Below, piece by piece: positions 17,990 through 25,919 of a stretch of 64,000 nt of DNA. Source of the DNA: JAUWGC01 sp963753055 (GTDB lineage Bacteria; Bacteroidota; Bacteroidia; Bacteroidales; B18-G4); the NCBI GenBank assembly GCA_963753055.1, contig CAVWAP010000002.1, positions 124,001-188,000 of the forward strand, given 5' to 3'. The notes beneath the pieces are model-generated. The model was not told the origin of the DNA. It worked only from the letters and a program-made list of their open reading frames with translations, and did no database searches. The position numbers and the translations under genes were made by a program. The stretch's first letter is position 1. Each line of letters begins with the position of its first letter.

Positions 17990-19102
17990 TCAGGCGGTTT
18001 TTCTATACCTGAATGTGGCCAGAACAAGCATAAAAACCGCCAATCCCAACAAGGTAAAGAACTGAATTTCAATATTTCCAAAGCCGGACCCCTTCAGCAT
18101 GATCATCCGTAATATTCCTATAAAGTAGGCAAGCGGGTTGATCTTATTGATAATCTGTGCCCAATCCGGCATGCTTTCTACCGGAGTGAATAATCCACTC
18201 ATTAAAATGAAAATAACAACAAAAAACCAGGAAAGGAACATGGCCTGCTGCTGGGTGTTGGAGAAAGTGGAAATGAACAATCCTATTCCCTGCATGACCA
18301 ACAGGAAAACCCCTGCACATAAGAAGATCAGCCATAAACTACCCAAAATTGGGATGTTAAAAACAAGCTTTGCAAAAACAAGGCCAAAAGCTAATTCAAA
18401 CAAAGCTATAATCCAGAATGGCAACAACTTACCAATGATCAGCTGGTGTTTTTTTATTGGTGTTACATTGATCTGCTCCATGGTGCCAATCTCTTTCTCC
18501 CTGACCACATTCATCGCTGTTAAAAACATCCCGATCAGGGTAACGAGAATAACCAGGATACCTGGCACCATATAGGTTTTATAATCAAGCTCAGGGTTGT
18601 ACCAGAAGGAATAGCTGGTCTTTATCGGTTCAGGATTTCCACTAAGGCCCAGCTTATTAACCACAATGCTCCTGTTGAAATCCATGATGATAGAAAAGGC
18701 ATATGCGTTTGTGAGGCTGGCAACGCTGTTATTGATGGCATTAATAACTAGTTGCACATCAGATTTTGCATCCTTCTCCAGCTCCTTTTCAAAATTTGCA
18801 GGTATCTGAATAATAAGGTCGGCATCATTTTTCTTCAGGGCTTCCTCTGCCTCGGCATAGGAAAATGAATAATCAATAATCTTAAAAAATGGAGAACCTT
18901 CAAATTTTCCAAGCAGGTCACGGGAAGTCTGGCTCTTGTCAAGGTCAACTACGAAAATGTCTACATTCTTTATTTCCATTGTTGCTGCATGAGCCAATAT
19001 GAATAACTGTATCAATGGTACCATGATGATTATGAATACCATTGTACGGTTTCTAAATATTTGGAAAAATTCCTTTTGTAGTATGTATATTATTGTGCGC
19101 AT
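17990..19102 (-). CDS. ABC-2 type exporter permease (YbhR-like)
   Basis: Inner-membrane half of an ABC-2 exporter. About 370 residues in the usual order: a first membrane segment near residue 20, a large periplasmic loop of about 150 residues, and five further segments (for example TYMVPGILVILVTLIGMFL and LLPFWIIALFELAFGLVFA). The motif NVVREKEIGTMEQINVTPIK precedes TM3, as in YbhR/YhhJ-type permeases. A GTG start five codons upstream lies inside a word array; I prefer the ATG that begins MRTIIYILQKEF. It is the last gene of the export operon. Confidence 0.85.
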   Translation of the reverse strand: MRTIIYILQKEFFQIFRNRTMVFIIIMVPLIQLFILAHAATMEIKNVDIFVVDLDKSQTSRDLLGKFEGSPFFKIIDYSFSYAEAEEALKKNDADLIIQIPANFEKELEKDAKSDVQLVINAINNSVASLTNAYAFSIIMDFNRSIVVNKLGLSGNPEPIKTSYSFWYNPELDYKTYMVPGILVILVTLIGMFLTAMNVVREKEIGTMEQINVTPIKKHQLIIGKLLPFWIIALFELAFGLVFAKLVFNIPILGSLWLIFLCAGVFLLVMQGIGLFISTFSNTQQQAMFLSWFFVVIFILMSGLFTPVESMPDWAQIINKINPLAYFIGILRMIMLKGSGFGNIEIQFFTLLGLAVFMLVLATFRYRKTA

Positions 19103-19105
19103 AAT

Positions 19106-19176
19106 TCCAGTGATCACTGAACACTGATCCGTAGTGACCGGTCACCTCTGTTCAGTGTTCAGTGTTCAGTGTTCAC
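19106..19176. repeat. Heptamer array (TTCAGTG / CACTGAA)
   Basis: Words CACTGAA/CACTGAT on the left and TTCAGTG repeated perfectly on the right form an inverted pair between the two permease genes of one operon. Confidence 0.85.
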
Positions 19177-19181
19177 ATATT

Positions 19182-20279
19182 TTATTCAAGTCTTATTTTA
19201 AATCGTCTTACACTCAGTCCAATAAAAAATACAGTCATGGCAATAAGCACCAGGGTTTCCTTCCAGATATAGGCGATCCCAACACCCTTGAGCATAATAT
19301 CTTTAATGATAATAATGAACCACTTCGGTGGCATAAGCTGGCAAAACCACTGAAGGGCTACGGGCATATTTTCTATAGGGAATATAAATCCTGAAAGCAG
19401 CATTGTTGGCAACATCAATGCAAGCATTGAGATCATCATGGCGATCTGCTGATTTTTGCTGACTGTCGAAATGAAAATTCCCAGTGATAATGACAAAATG
19501 ATAAACAACAGAGACTCTGCCAGGAGCAAGACAATACTGCCTTTCACCGGCATTCCAAAGACAAAAAAGCCGAGCAACAAGATTGAAATAGCATTAATAA
19601 AAGCTAAGAAAACATAAGGAACTACTTTCCCTACCACAATTTGTACTGGTTTCAATGGTGAAACCAATAATATTTCCATGGTTCCAAGCTCTTTTTCCCT
19701 GGCTATGGAAATGGAGGTCATCATTGCTGAAATTAGCATGAGAAGGATAGTTATTGTTCCGGGTACAAACATAAAAACCCCCTTAAGTTCAGGGTTATAT
19801 AGCATTTTGGTTTCCACGTTGATGTCGATAGGAAGGGATATATTCCCGAATTTTTCCAACTGGTAGTTGCGGATAATGCCAATTGTGTAATTCAGAACGA
19901 TATTGGCCATATTGGGATCTGAAGCATCAGTGATGATCTGTACATGGGCATTCAGGTCTTTTTCCAGGCTCCTGGCGAAATTGTTTTCAAAGATGATAGC
20001 TTCCTTGATCTTTCCATCCCTGAACTGAGATTCAATCTCATCATACGAATCAATATTATCATTTAACAGGAAATACCCTGAAGAAACCAGTTTGTTTGTA
20101 ATTTCCTGAGTAACATAGTCTTTTGAGTGATCAAGGATAGCGATCCGGGTATCAGTGATTTCATTGCTGATAGTAAAACCAAAAATCAATACCTGCGCAA
20201 TCGGCATGCCGAACAGGATCACCATGGAGCGTACATCCCGGAAGATGTGGTAAAATTCTTTTATTATAAATCCCAACAT
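19182..20279 (-). CDS. ABC-2 type exporter permease (YbhS-like)
   Basis: The partner permease, 365 residues, with the same plan: TM1 near residue 20 (SMVILFGMPIAQVLIFGFT), a periplasmic domain to about 165, then five segments. The cytoplasmic motif SIAREKELGTMEILLVSPLK aligns with that of the downstream permease. The two are paralogues that should form the heterodimeric channel, as YbhS and YbhR do. The ATG start lies just inside a word array, with the ATPase gene about 65 bp upstream. Confidence 0.87.
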   Translation of the reverse strand: MLGFIIKEFYHIFRDVRSMVILFGMPIAQVLIFGFTISNEITDTRIAILDHSKDYVTQEITNKLVSSGYFLLNDNIDSYDEIESQFRDGKIKEAIIFENNFARSLEKDLNAHVQIITDASDPNMANIVLNYTIGIIRNYQLEKFGNISLPIDINVETKMLYNPELKGVFMFVPGTITILLMLISAMMTSISIAREKELGTMEILLVSPLKPVQIVVGKVVPYVFLAFINAISILLLGFFVFGMPVKGSIVLLLAESLLFIILSLSLGIFISTVSKNQQIAMMISMLALMLPTMLLSGFIFPIENMPVALQWFCQLMPPKWFIIIIKDIMLKGVGIAYIWKETLVLIAMTVFFIGLSVRRFKIRLE

Positions 20280-20281
20280 AT

Positions 20282-20337
20282 GATAGTGATTAGTGATTAG
20301 TTGGTTAGTGGTTAGTGGTTAGTGGTTAGTGGTTGGT
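20282..20337. repeat. Heptamer array (TTAGTGG)
   Basis: About seven units of TTAGTGG/TTAGTGA between the ATPase and permease genes. Confidence 0.85.
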
Positions 20338-20343
20338 GTTGTC

Positions 20344-21078
20344 TCATCTGGCAAGTTTTAGGAATACCTCTTCCATTGAATCTACACCGTATTGTTGTTT
20401 CAGTGCTGTTGGCGTATTGAGTGCCTCAATCCTGCCATCGACCATGATAGAAACCCGCTCACAATACTCAGCCTCATCCATATAGTGTGTGGTTACAAAA
20501 ACAGTAATCCCATCATGGGCTGCGTCGTAGATCATGTCCCAGAATTGTCGCCTTGTAATAGGGTCGACGCCACTTGTTGGTTCATCCAGGAAAACGATCT
20601 TTGGATTATGCATGATGGCGATGGAGAAAGCTATCTTTTGCTTCCAGCCCAGGGGCAGTGAGCTGGTTAACTTATTACGCGTGTCTTGTAACTCCAGTTT
20701 TTCAAGTAAGTGATTGGTCCTTTCCCTGATATCTTTCCTCGAGAGACCATAAATGCCACCATAGAAATTAAAGTTTTCCTTCACCTTCAGATCTTCATAA
20801 AGTGAAAATTTCTGGCTCATATACCCAATGTTTTTCTTGATCTTCTCCGATTCCTTGAAAACATCGTACCCGGCAACGTGAATTTCACCGGCAGTTGGCT
20901 TGGAAAGGCCGCACAGAATACGAATTGCCGTTGTTTTACCTGCCCCGTTTGCACCCAGGAAACCATATATTTCTCCTCGTTTCACTTCAAAATTCAGGTG
21001 GTCATTAGCGACAAAGCTCCCGAATTTCTTGACCATATCCCTGGCAACAATTATATTTCCATCGTTTTCTGTCATCAT
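20344..21078 (-). CDS. ABC exporter ATP-binding protein (second, YbhF C-half-like)
   Basis: A 244-residue nucleotide-binding subunit. The Walker A is GANGAGKTTA, the Q-loop MSQKFSLYEDL, and Walker B is IVFLDEPTSGVD with a switch His in VTTHYMDEAE. The signature is not the standard LSGGQ but SLPLGWKQK, the form found in the C-terminal half of fused YbhF-type ATPases. It begins at the base after the stop of the upstream ATPase gene, so the two are translated together, and together they equal one fused YbhF. Confidence 0.9.
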   Translation of the reverse strand: MMTENDGNIIVARDMVKKFGSFVANDHLNFEVKRGEIYGFLGANGAGKTTAIRILCGLSKPTAGEIHVAGYDVFKESEKIKKNIGYMSQKFSLYEDLKVKENFNFYGGIYGLSRKDIRERTNHLLEKLELQDTRNKLTSSLPLGWKQKIAFSIAIMHNPKIVFLDEPTSGVDPITRRQFWDMIYDAAHDGITVFVTTHYMDEAEYCERVSIMVDGRIEALNTPTALKQQYGVDSMEEVFLKLAR

Positions 21079-21996
21079 CTACTCTTTCATCAATGCCATA
21101 AAACAGTCTTCGATATTTGGTTCTATGGGCTCAATACTAATTGCTGAATGCCCCCTGGATTCAAGAAACGTCTGCAACTTTTCAGTATTCATCTTCCCGG
21201 AATCACACGCATAGTGAATACTTTCCCCAAAGCGAAAAGCAGACAGGGCATTTTCATAAGAGCGCAGGTCCTTGATCAGCTGTTGCGGATTGTCTGAACG
21301 GATCGATGCCAGGGGATGAGAATACTCTTTAATTATGGCCTCCGGGGTATTGATGTTCAGGATTTTACCTTTTTGTATCAGGGCAACACGGTCACAAAGA
21401 CTGGCTTCATCCATATATGGTGTAGACACCAATACAGTAATATCCTTATTCTTAAGGCCTCCAAGCATTTCCCAGAACTCTTTTCGGGACACTGCATCTA
21501 CACCTGTTGTTGGTTCATCTAAAAACAGTACTTCAGGCTTATGAATCAAGGCACAGGACAATGCCAGCTTTTGCTTCATCCCCCCGGAAAGCTTCCCCGC
21601 ATGCCTGTTTTTGAAAGGCTCAATCTGACTGTAAATATCCCTGATCATATCATAATTTTCTTCTATGGTGGTCTTGAAGATTGAAGCAAAGAATTTTAGA
21701 TTTTCTTCAACAGTGAGATCCTGGTACAATGAAAACCTTCCCGGCATATAACCGCAGATCCTGCGTATCTTTTTGTATTGTTTGACCACATCATATCCTG
21801 CTACCTGCGCATTACCTTTATCAGGAAGCAGTAAGGTAACAAGGATCCTGAACAGGGTTGTCTTACCAGCTCCATCCGGCCCGATAAAGCCAAACAGCTC
21901 ACCTTTATTCACTTCAAGAGAAACACCTTGAAGCGCAACAACATCCTCGTAAGATTTAGAGATGTCTGATATGATTATTTCTTTACCCTTGTCCAA
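21079..21996 (-). CDS. ABC exporter ATP-binding protein (first, YbhF N-half-like)
   Basis: A 305-residue nucleotide-binding subunit with Walker A GPDGAGKTTL, signature KLSGGMKQK, Walker B VLFLDEPTTGVD, and switch position STPYMDEAS (Pro-Tyr where His is usual). A C-terminal extension of about 80 residues ends EPNIEDCFMALMKE, typical of DrrA/YbhF-like proteins. The signature is canonical, unlike that of its partner, which suggests unequal ATP sites. Its start overlaps the end of the DUF2147 gene by 22 bp. Confidence 0.9.
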   Translation of the reverse strand: MDKGKEIIISDISKSYEDVVALQGVSLEVNKGELFGFIGPDGAGKTTLFRILVTLLLPDKGNAQVAGYDVVKQYKKIRRICGYMPGRFSLYQDLTVEENLKFFASIFKTTIEENYDMIRDIYSQIEPFKNRHAGKLSGGMKQKLALSCALIHKPEVLFLDEPTTGVDAVSRKEFWEMLGGLKNKDITVLVSTPYMDEASLCDRVALIQKGKILNINTPEAIIKEYSHPLASIRSDNPQQLIKDLRSYENALSAFRFGESIHYACDSGKMNTEKLQTFLESRGHSAISIEPIEPNIEDCFMALMKE

Positions 21997-22433
21997 TATG
22001 TTGTCCTTCCAATCAAAGTAATTCCTATGAATCCCCTGATCTTGAGCTTATCCATTCCCTGAAACCTCATATAGCAACTATATGTTTTGCCGTTCTTGGG
22101 ATCATAAATGGTCCCATCCTCGTATTCATCATCTCCATCATAAACAAAGTCATTGGTAACTATGATACCTAATGAGGGCCGCTTTTGCAGCTCTTCATCA
22201 GGGTTGTGTTTGTCCAGCTTGGGCTTACCTGTTTCATCATCAATGGGGAACTTCAGCCAGACGATCTTCCCAAAGTATTTGCCGTTTTCTTTATAGACTT
22301 CAATGTGGGCATCTTCATCTTCGTTAAGCCAAAGTCCGAGTACGTCATCAGCCTTGTAGGCCTGTCCTGAAGCCTGAAGTCCTGCAAAGAGGATCCCGGC
22401 AAGGATCATTAATGTAAATCTGATTTTTTGCAT
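21975..22433 (-). CDS. DUF2147 exported protein
   Basis: A 152-residue periplasmic protein with a signal peptide (1-24, ending ASGQA) and the DUF2147 pattern: VLGLWLNEDEDAHIEVYKEN, then GKYFGKIVWLKFPIDDETGK, YEDGTIYDPKNGKTYSC and the ending GRTTYWTRVKK. Members are lipocalin-like beta barrels of unknown ligand. It overlaps the ATPase gene by 22 bp and so is part of the export operon. Its place between hlyD and the ATPases is unusual and may tie it to the exported substrate (inference). Confidence 0.88.
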   Translation of the reverse strand: MQKIRFTLMILAGILFAGLQASGQAYKADDVLGLWLNEDEDAHIEVYKENGKYFGKIVWLKFPIDDETGKPKLDKHNPDEELQKRPSLGIIVTNDFVYDGDDEYEDGTIYDPKNGKTYSCYMRFQGMDKLKIRGFIGITLIGRTTYWTRVKK

Positions 22434-22459
22434 AATTGTGTTTTTGGTGAATGTATTTT

Positions 22460-23347
22460 TTATTTGGATATAAAATTGATTTCTCCTGGCATGCCGATCT
22501 TAAGGCTTCCGTCATTTTTTACAAGGACTTTCACGGCATATACCAAATTTACTCTTTCTTCCTTTGTTTGAATCGTTTTTGGCGTAAATTCAGCTGTTTG
22601 GGATATCCAGCTTACTTTCCCGGTCAGTGCCCTGTTGTTCCTGGCATCCTCATCAATAAGAACCTCGACCTGCTGTCCAAGATTAATATGGGGCAACTGG
22701 TCACCGCTAACATATACTTTTAACTTTATATTTTCCATGTCGGCGATCTTATAAAGCGGCCTGCCCATGGTTGCAACCTCCCCGGCCTCAGCAAATTTCA
22801 CCAGGACTGTCCCTGGCAATGGGTTGATGATGGTACATTTACGAATGCTTTCTTTGACCTGGGCAGCCTGCTTGCCGATGGTCTCCATTTCATTATAAAC
22901 TGATGTACGCTGAACCTCCAATGACTTGATCTGCGCATTGACAAGGTCCAGGGCCCCATTAATATCATCTACCTGCTTCTTTGTCGCAGCCCCATCCTTA
23001 TATAGATTGTCAACACGCTCCTTATCAATCATTAAATTAGCCTTTTGCTGTTTCTTTACATCTATTTGGGCATTGATGTTAGGCACCTGTGTGGCGACGG
23101 TAGCTTTGGTTTTGATCAGTTGCTCCAGCTTCAGGTGAAGATCAATGGTATCAATGAGCCCGATGACCTGGCCTTTTTCCAGTAAGGATCCTTCATCAAT
23201 ATAGAATTGCAGGATCTGGCCCTGGCCAAGGGCGGAGACTGTTATTTCTGTCGCTTCAAAATTGCCATATGCATCTGATTTTTCATGATTCCCCATACAA
23301 GAAATCAGAAAGATCGGCACGATAAATAATAAGTAATGTGGTTTCAT
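22460..23347 (-). CDS. HlyD-family membrane fusion lipoprotein (YbhG-like)
   Basis: A periplasmic adaptor linking the inner-membrane ABC pump to TolC. It is a 295-residue lipoprotein (IFLISC, Cys17). The N-terminal barrel and lipoyl strands (ATEITVSALGQGQILQFYID, LLEKGQVIGLIDT) enclose a coiled-coil hairpin (about residues 75-165, DKERVDNLYKDGAATKKQVD). The second lipoyl half and beta-barrel follow (INPLPGTVLVKFAEAGEV, PLYKIADMENIKLKVYVSG). The size fits the YbhG/EmrA group. It lies 34 bp after tolC. Confidence 0.9.
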   Translation of the reverse strand: MKPHYLLFIVPIFLISCMGNHEKSDAYGNFEATEITVSALGQGQILQFYIDEGSLLEKGQVIGLIDTIDLHLKLEQLIKTKATVATQVPNINAQIDVKKQQKANLMIDKERVDNLYKDGAATKKQVDDINGALDLVNAQIKSLEVQRTSVYNEMETIGKQAAQVKESIRKCTIINPLPGTVLVKFAEAGEVATMGRPLYKIADMENIKLKVYVSGDQLPHINLGQQVEVLIDEDARNNRALTGKVSWISQTAEFTPKTIQTKEERVNLVYAVKVLVKNDGSLKIGMPGEINFISK

Positions 23348-23358
23348 GATTATATGAT

Positions 23359-23382
23359 ATTTGCTATTTACTATTTGCTAAT
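23359..23382. repeat. Short heptamer array (TTTGCTA/TTTACTA)
   Basis: Three 7-bp units fill the small gap between tolC and hlyD. Confidence 0.65.
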
Positions 23383-24701
23383 TATAGTTTTCCCAGGGTT
23401 GCCTGGTAGTTGATTTTTGCCTGAACCAACTGAATCTCATGGGTTTTGAGGTTTATCTCTGCCTGCGTGGCATCATTAACCCTCTGGATATAGTCGGTTG
23501 AGGTGATGACACCGTTATCCAGCTGGGATGAGGCCGTATTTGCTACTCTTTTCCTTAATGTGATAATCTCAAAGTCTTTTTGGACCAGGTATTCATATTT
23601 CCTGATCTCTGCAATATCCTGTGCTGATGCAACCTTGATGTTCTTGTTAAAAGATTCCTGCTGTGTATTGATGATCTGGTCGTGAACGTCCAGAACCTGC
23701 TTTTCTTTTTTGAATTTATTCCAGTTCCAGATATCCCAGTTTAACTTTGCTCCGAAGATATAATAAGTGTCCCAACGGGGATCCATCATATTTAACCCGG
23801 GCTGGCCATACCCGAGCTGGCCATAACCAGCAATCTTGGGCATCCATTGAGCCTCGGTTAACTTCCTTGCTGCCGCATTCCTGGCCTTGTACAGGTCAAA
23901 CAAAGTATATTCCAGTCGTTGGTTCTCAAACTGGTTTATTGAGACCTCCGGGTCAGGTAAAACGAGATAGGTGTCGGGATCAATTTCAGAGGATGTGAGC
24001 TCCTCAAGCATAATAAAAGCTGCATCCCTGCTAATTCTTACTTCTGCCAGTTGTTGATCGATATTGATCAACTCAGCCGCCAGCACATCATGATCAGATT
24101 CAAGGGCCATACCATACTTCACAGCAGATTCAACATCTTTAAGCTTATCATTGATTTGGCTCTTTAAAACCAGGAGCAATTCTTCACTTTCCTGTAAGAG
24201 TACAATGCTAAAGAATACATGGTTTATTTGCTGCTTTACCTGGTATAACTCAATCTCAACATTTTGCTTTTCAATAGTGTAATTGGCATCTTCTACCTTC
24301 TTCTGCCCGGCAGTTACCCCCCCATCATAGATCACCTGGTTAATGTTGAGGTTGATTTTGTACTGGTCCTTGGGAGGATAAGGTACGATGGGGGTCGGGG
24401 CTGGTAGTTCCTGGTCAATAGGAGGGGGAAGGTAAATGGGATTGAATATGACATTGACCCTGGTTACCTCAGACTGGTAGCTGGCGGTTCCGTTAAGGTT
24501 AAGATGTGGAAGATAATTGGTGTTCAACTTCTTGATTTCCAAATCATTCTTTTGATCCAGCAATGCAAATTGTGCACTGAGCGGGTATTGAACAATTGCA
24601 TGGCTATAGCAGTCCTCCAATGTTAAACTATCCTGTATTTGTGATGATGCCATCAAAGGTGCCAGGATAAGCATGCCCAAATAAATAATTATCCGTTTCA
24701 T
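23382..24701 (-). CDS. TolC-family outer-membrane efflux protein
   Basis: The outer-membrane channel of the tripartite exporter. It is 439 residues with a signal peptide (1-20, ending ASSQ) and two outer-membrane-efflux repeats. The first begins LTLEDCYSHAIVQYP and contains KLNTNYLPHLNLNGTASYQS. The second contains RKLTEAQWMPKIAGYGQLGYG and ends IQLVQAKINYQATLGKL. A proline-rich surface loop (PPPIDQELPAPTPIVPYPP) lies near residue 95. The start overlaps the tetR stop by 4 bp (ATGA). Confidence 0.92.
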   Translation of the reverse strand: MKRIIIYLGMLILAPLMASSQIQDSLTLEDCYSHAIVQYPLSAQFALLDQKNDLEIKKLNTNYLPHLNLNGTASYQSEVTRVNVIFNPIYLPPPIDQELPAPTPIVPYPPKDQYKINLNINQVIYDGGVTAGQKKVEDANYTIEKQNVEIELYQVKQQINHVFFSIVLLQESEELLLVLKSQINDKLKDVESAVKYGMALESDHDVLAAELINIDQQLAEVRISRDAAFIMLEELTSSEIDPDTYLVLPDPEVSINQFENQRLEYTLFDLYKARNAAARKLTEAQWMPKIAGYGQLGYGQPGLNMMDPRWDTYYIFGAKLNWDIWNWNKFKKEKQVLDVHDQIINTQQESFNKNIKVASAQDIAEIRKYEYLVQKDFEIITLRKRVANTASSQLDNGVITSTDYIQRVNDATQAEINLKTHEIQLVQAKINYQATLGKL

Positions 24702-25303
24702 TTTTTGCGAATTGAATTAATGATAAATTTGGAAACCTCCTTCTTGCGGCTTTCCAGAAATTCTCCGTAAGCATCATCGTCATTTTCAAATAAAATAGCC
24801 CTTAACATTGGCTTGCCGGCAAACGGGAAAATGCACAATGCTATGATATTGACAATCAATTGCCTTGGCTTGATATCAATGATATTGCCCTTGTCAATTT
24901 CTTCCTGGATTGACTGAACAGCTTTTTCGGGCCTTAGGCCAATATGTTTAACTACCTCAGCTAAACGATCGGGATTATTGGTTAATTCCCGCATAACAAA
25001 CATCGGGATGTAGGGGTTTTTAAGAATTATGTCAATATATTGTTCAGTGAAAGCCTCAATTTTTTCAAAGAGGCTATCATCTGAATCAAAGATCCTGGTG
25101 AATTTTGGTACAAAAAGTTGGAAAACCATGCCGAACACCCTTGCAAACAACTTGTCCTTACTCCGGTAATAATAATGAAGCAGTGACTTATTAATGCTTG
25201 CTCTAGTAGCAATCTCCTGCATGGTCGATCCGTCATAACCCTTCATAATAAAGACCTCTGTTGCCGCCTGCAGGATCTTCTCTTCTGTATTCGTGGGTTC
25301 CAT
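24698..25303 (-). CDS. TetR-family repressor of the export operon
   Basis: A 201-residue regulator. The N-terminal helix-turn-helix reads TEEKILQAATEVFIMKGYDG then STMQEIATRASINKSLLHYY, the classic TetR_N pattern; the rest is a helical ligand domain. It is first in the operon and overlaps tolC by 4 bp, which matches the cecR-ybhGFSR arrangement of E. coli. Four 13-bp direct repeats lie between its start and its -7 box and are probably its own operator (inference from position). The inducer is not predictable. Confidence 0.9.
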   Translation of the reverse strand: MEPTNTEEKILQAATEVFIMKGYDGSTMQEIATRASINKSLLHYYYRSKDKLFARVFGMVFQLFVPKFTRIFDSDDSLFEKIEAFTEQYIDIILKNPYIPMFVMRELTNNPDRLAEVVKHIGLRPEKAVQSIQEEIDKGNIIDIKPRQLIVNIIALCIFPFAGKPMLRAILFENDDDAYGEFLESRKKEVSKFIINSIRKK

Positions 25304-25316
25304 AACGTTGACTAAA

Positions 25317-25359
25317 TGGTTTAATTATTTGGTTTAATCAAATGGTTAAACTGATTGGT
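25317..25359 (-). promoter_or_regulatory. Four 13-bp direct repeats (TGGTTTAAT), probable TetR operator
   Basis: TGG-starting units begin at 25317, 25330, 25343 and 25356, exactly 13 bp apart: TGGTTTAATTATT, TGGTTTAATCAAA, TGGTTAAACTGAT and a truncated fourth. They lie between the tetR start codon and its -7 box, where a bound repressor would block transcription. Confidence 0.6.
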
Positions 25360-25367
25360 CAAAAATA
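25360..25367 (-). promoter_or_regulatory. -7 box TATTTTTG of the export operon
   Basis: An exact TAnnTTTG on the minus strand, 57 bp upstream of the tetR ATG and directly next to the 13-bp repeats. Confidence 0.55.
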
Positions 25368-25462
25368 TAACATTATCATTCCCATGTCAAGTAATTTTTG
25401 AGGTTTTTCTGAAATCAATGCAAATAAATACTTTGAAATGGCGTTAGTTAATGCAGATTACA

Positions 25463-25470
25463 TAAATTTG
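25463..25470 (+). promoter_or_regulatory. -7 box TAAATTTG for the lipoprotein gene
   Basis: An exact TAnnTTTG 30 bp before the ATG at 25500. No correctly spaced -33 box is visible. Confidence 0.45.
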
Positions 25471-25499
25471 ATGACGGTTTACAAATGACCTTATATACT

Positions 25500-25919
25500 A
25501 TGAAAAAAATTCAATTCAACCACCTAATGCCTTTAATGGTATTGTTCATTGCTTTGATGGCAGCTTGCTCAAGTAGTCCTAATTCAGAAATTATAGGTAT
25601 GTGGGATGCTGAAGATGTACAGGCCGACAGTGATACAAGCCAGATCAGACCGGAAGTTTTGCAACAAGCGCTGGAATTCTACCGTGCCAATAGCTTCGAG
25701 TTTCTCGAAAACGATTCCATGAATTTAATCTCTGATGGCTCTGTCCATCCCGGTGAATGGGAATACAGGGAAGATGAAGCGGCTATTTACATGAAGATTG
25801 ATGGTTCCAGGGCACCTGAACTAATGAAATTTGCTGAATATCAGGAAGGTAAACTGATCGCCACTAATGAAACAGGGATTGGCACTATCGTAGTTACTTA
25901 TGTCAAGCAACAGCCTTAA
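25500..25919 (+). CDS. Small lipoprotein, lipocalin-like
   Basis: A 139-residue lipoprotein. The signal ends in the lipobox LMAACSSS. The mature part begins EIIGMWDAEDVQ and contains SDGSVHPGEWEYREDEAAIY and KMDGS-like strands, the layout of small lipocalin-like (DUF5004/lipocalin_4-type) Bacteroidota proteins; the family is not certain. I chose the ATG at 25500 because it begins MKKIQF; an ATG at 25485 adds five residues. It is convergent with, and overlaps by 4 bp, the DUF4837 gene. Confidence 0.65.
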   Translation: MKKIQFNHLMPLMVLFIALMAACSSSPNSEIIGMWDAEDVQADSDTSQIRPEVLQQALEFYRANSFEFLENDSMNLISDGSVHPGEWEYREDEAAIYMKIDGSRAPELMKFAEYQEGKLIATNETGIGTIVVTYVKQQP

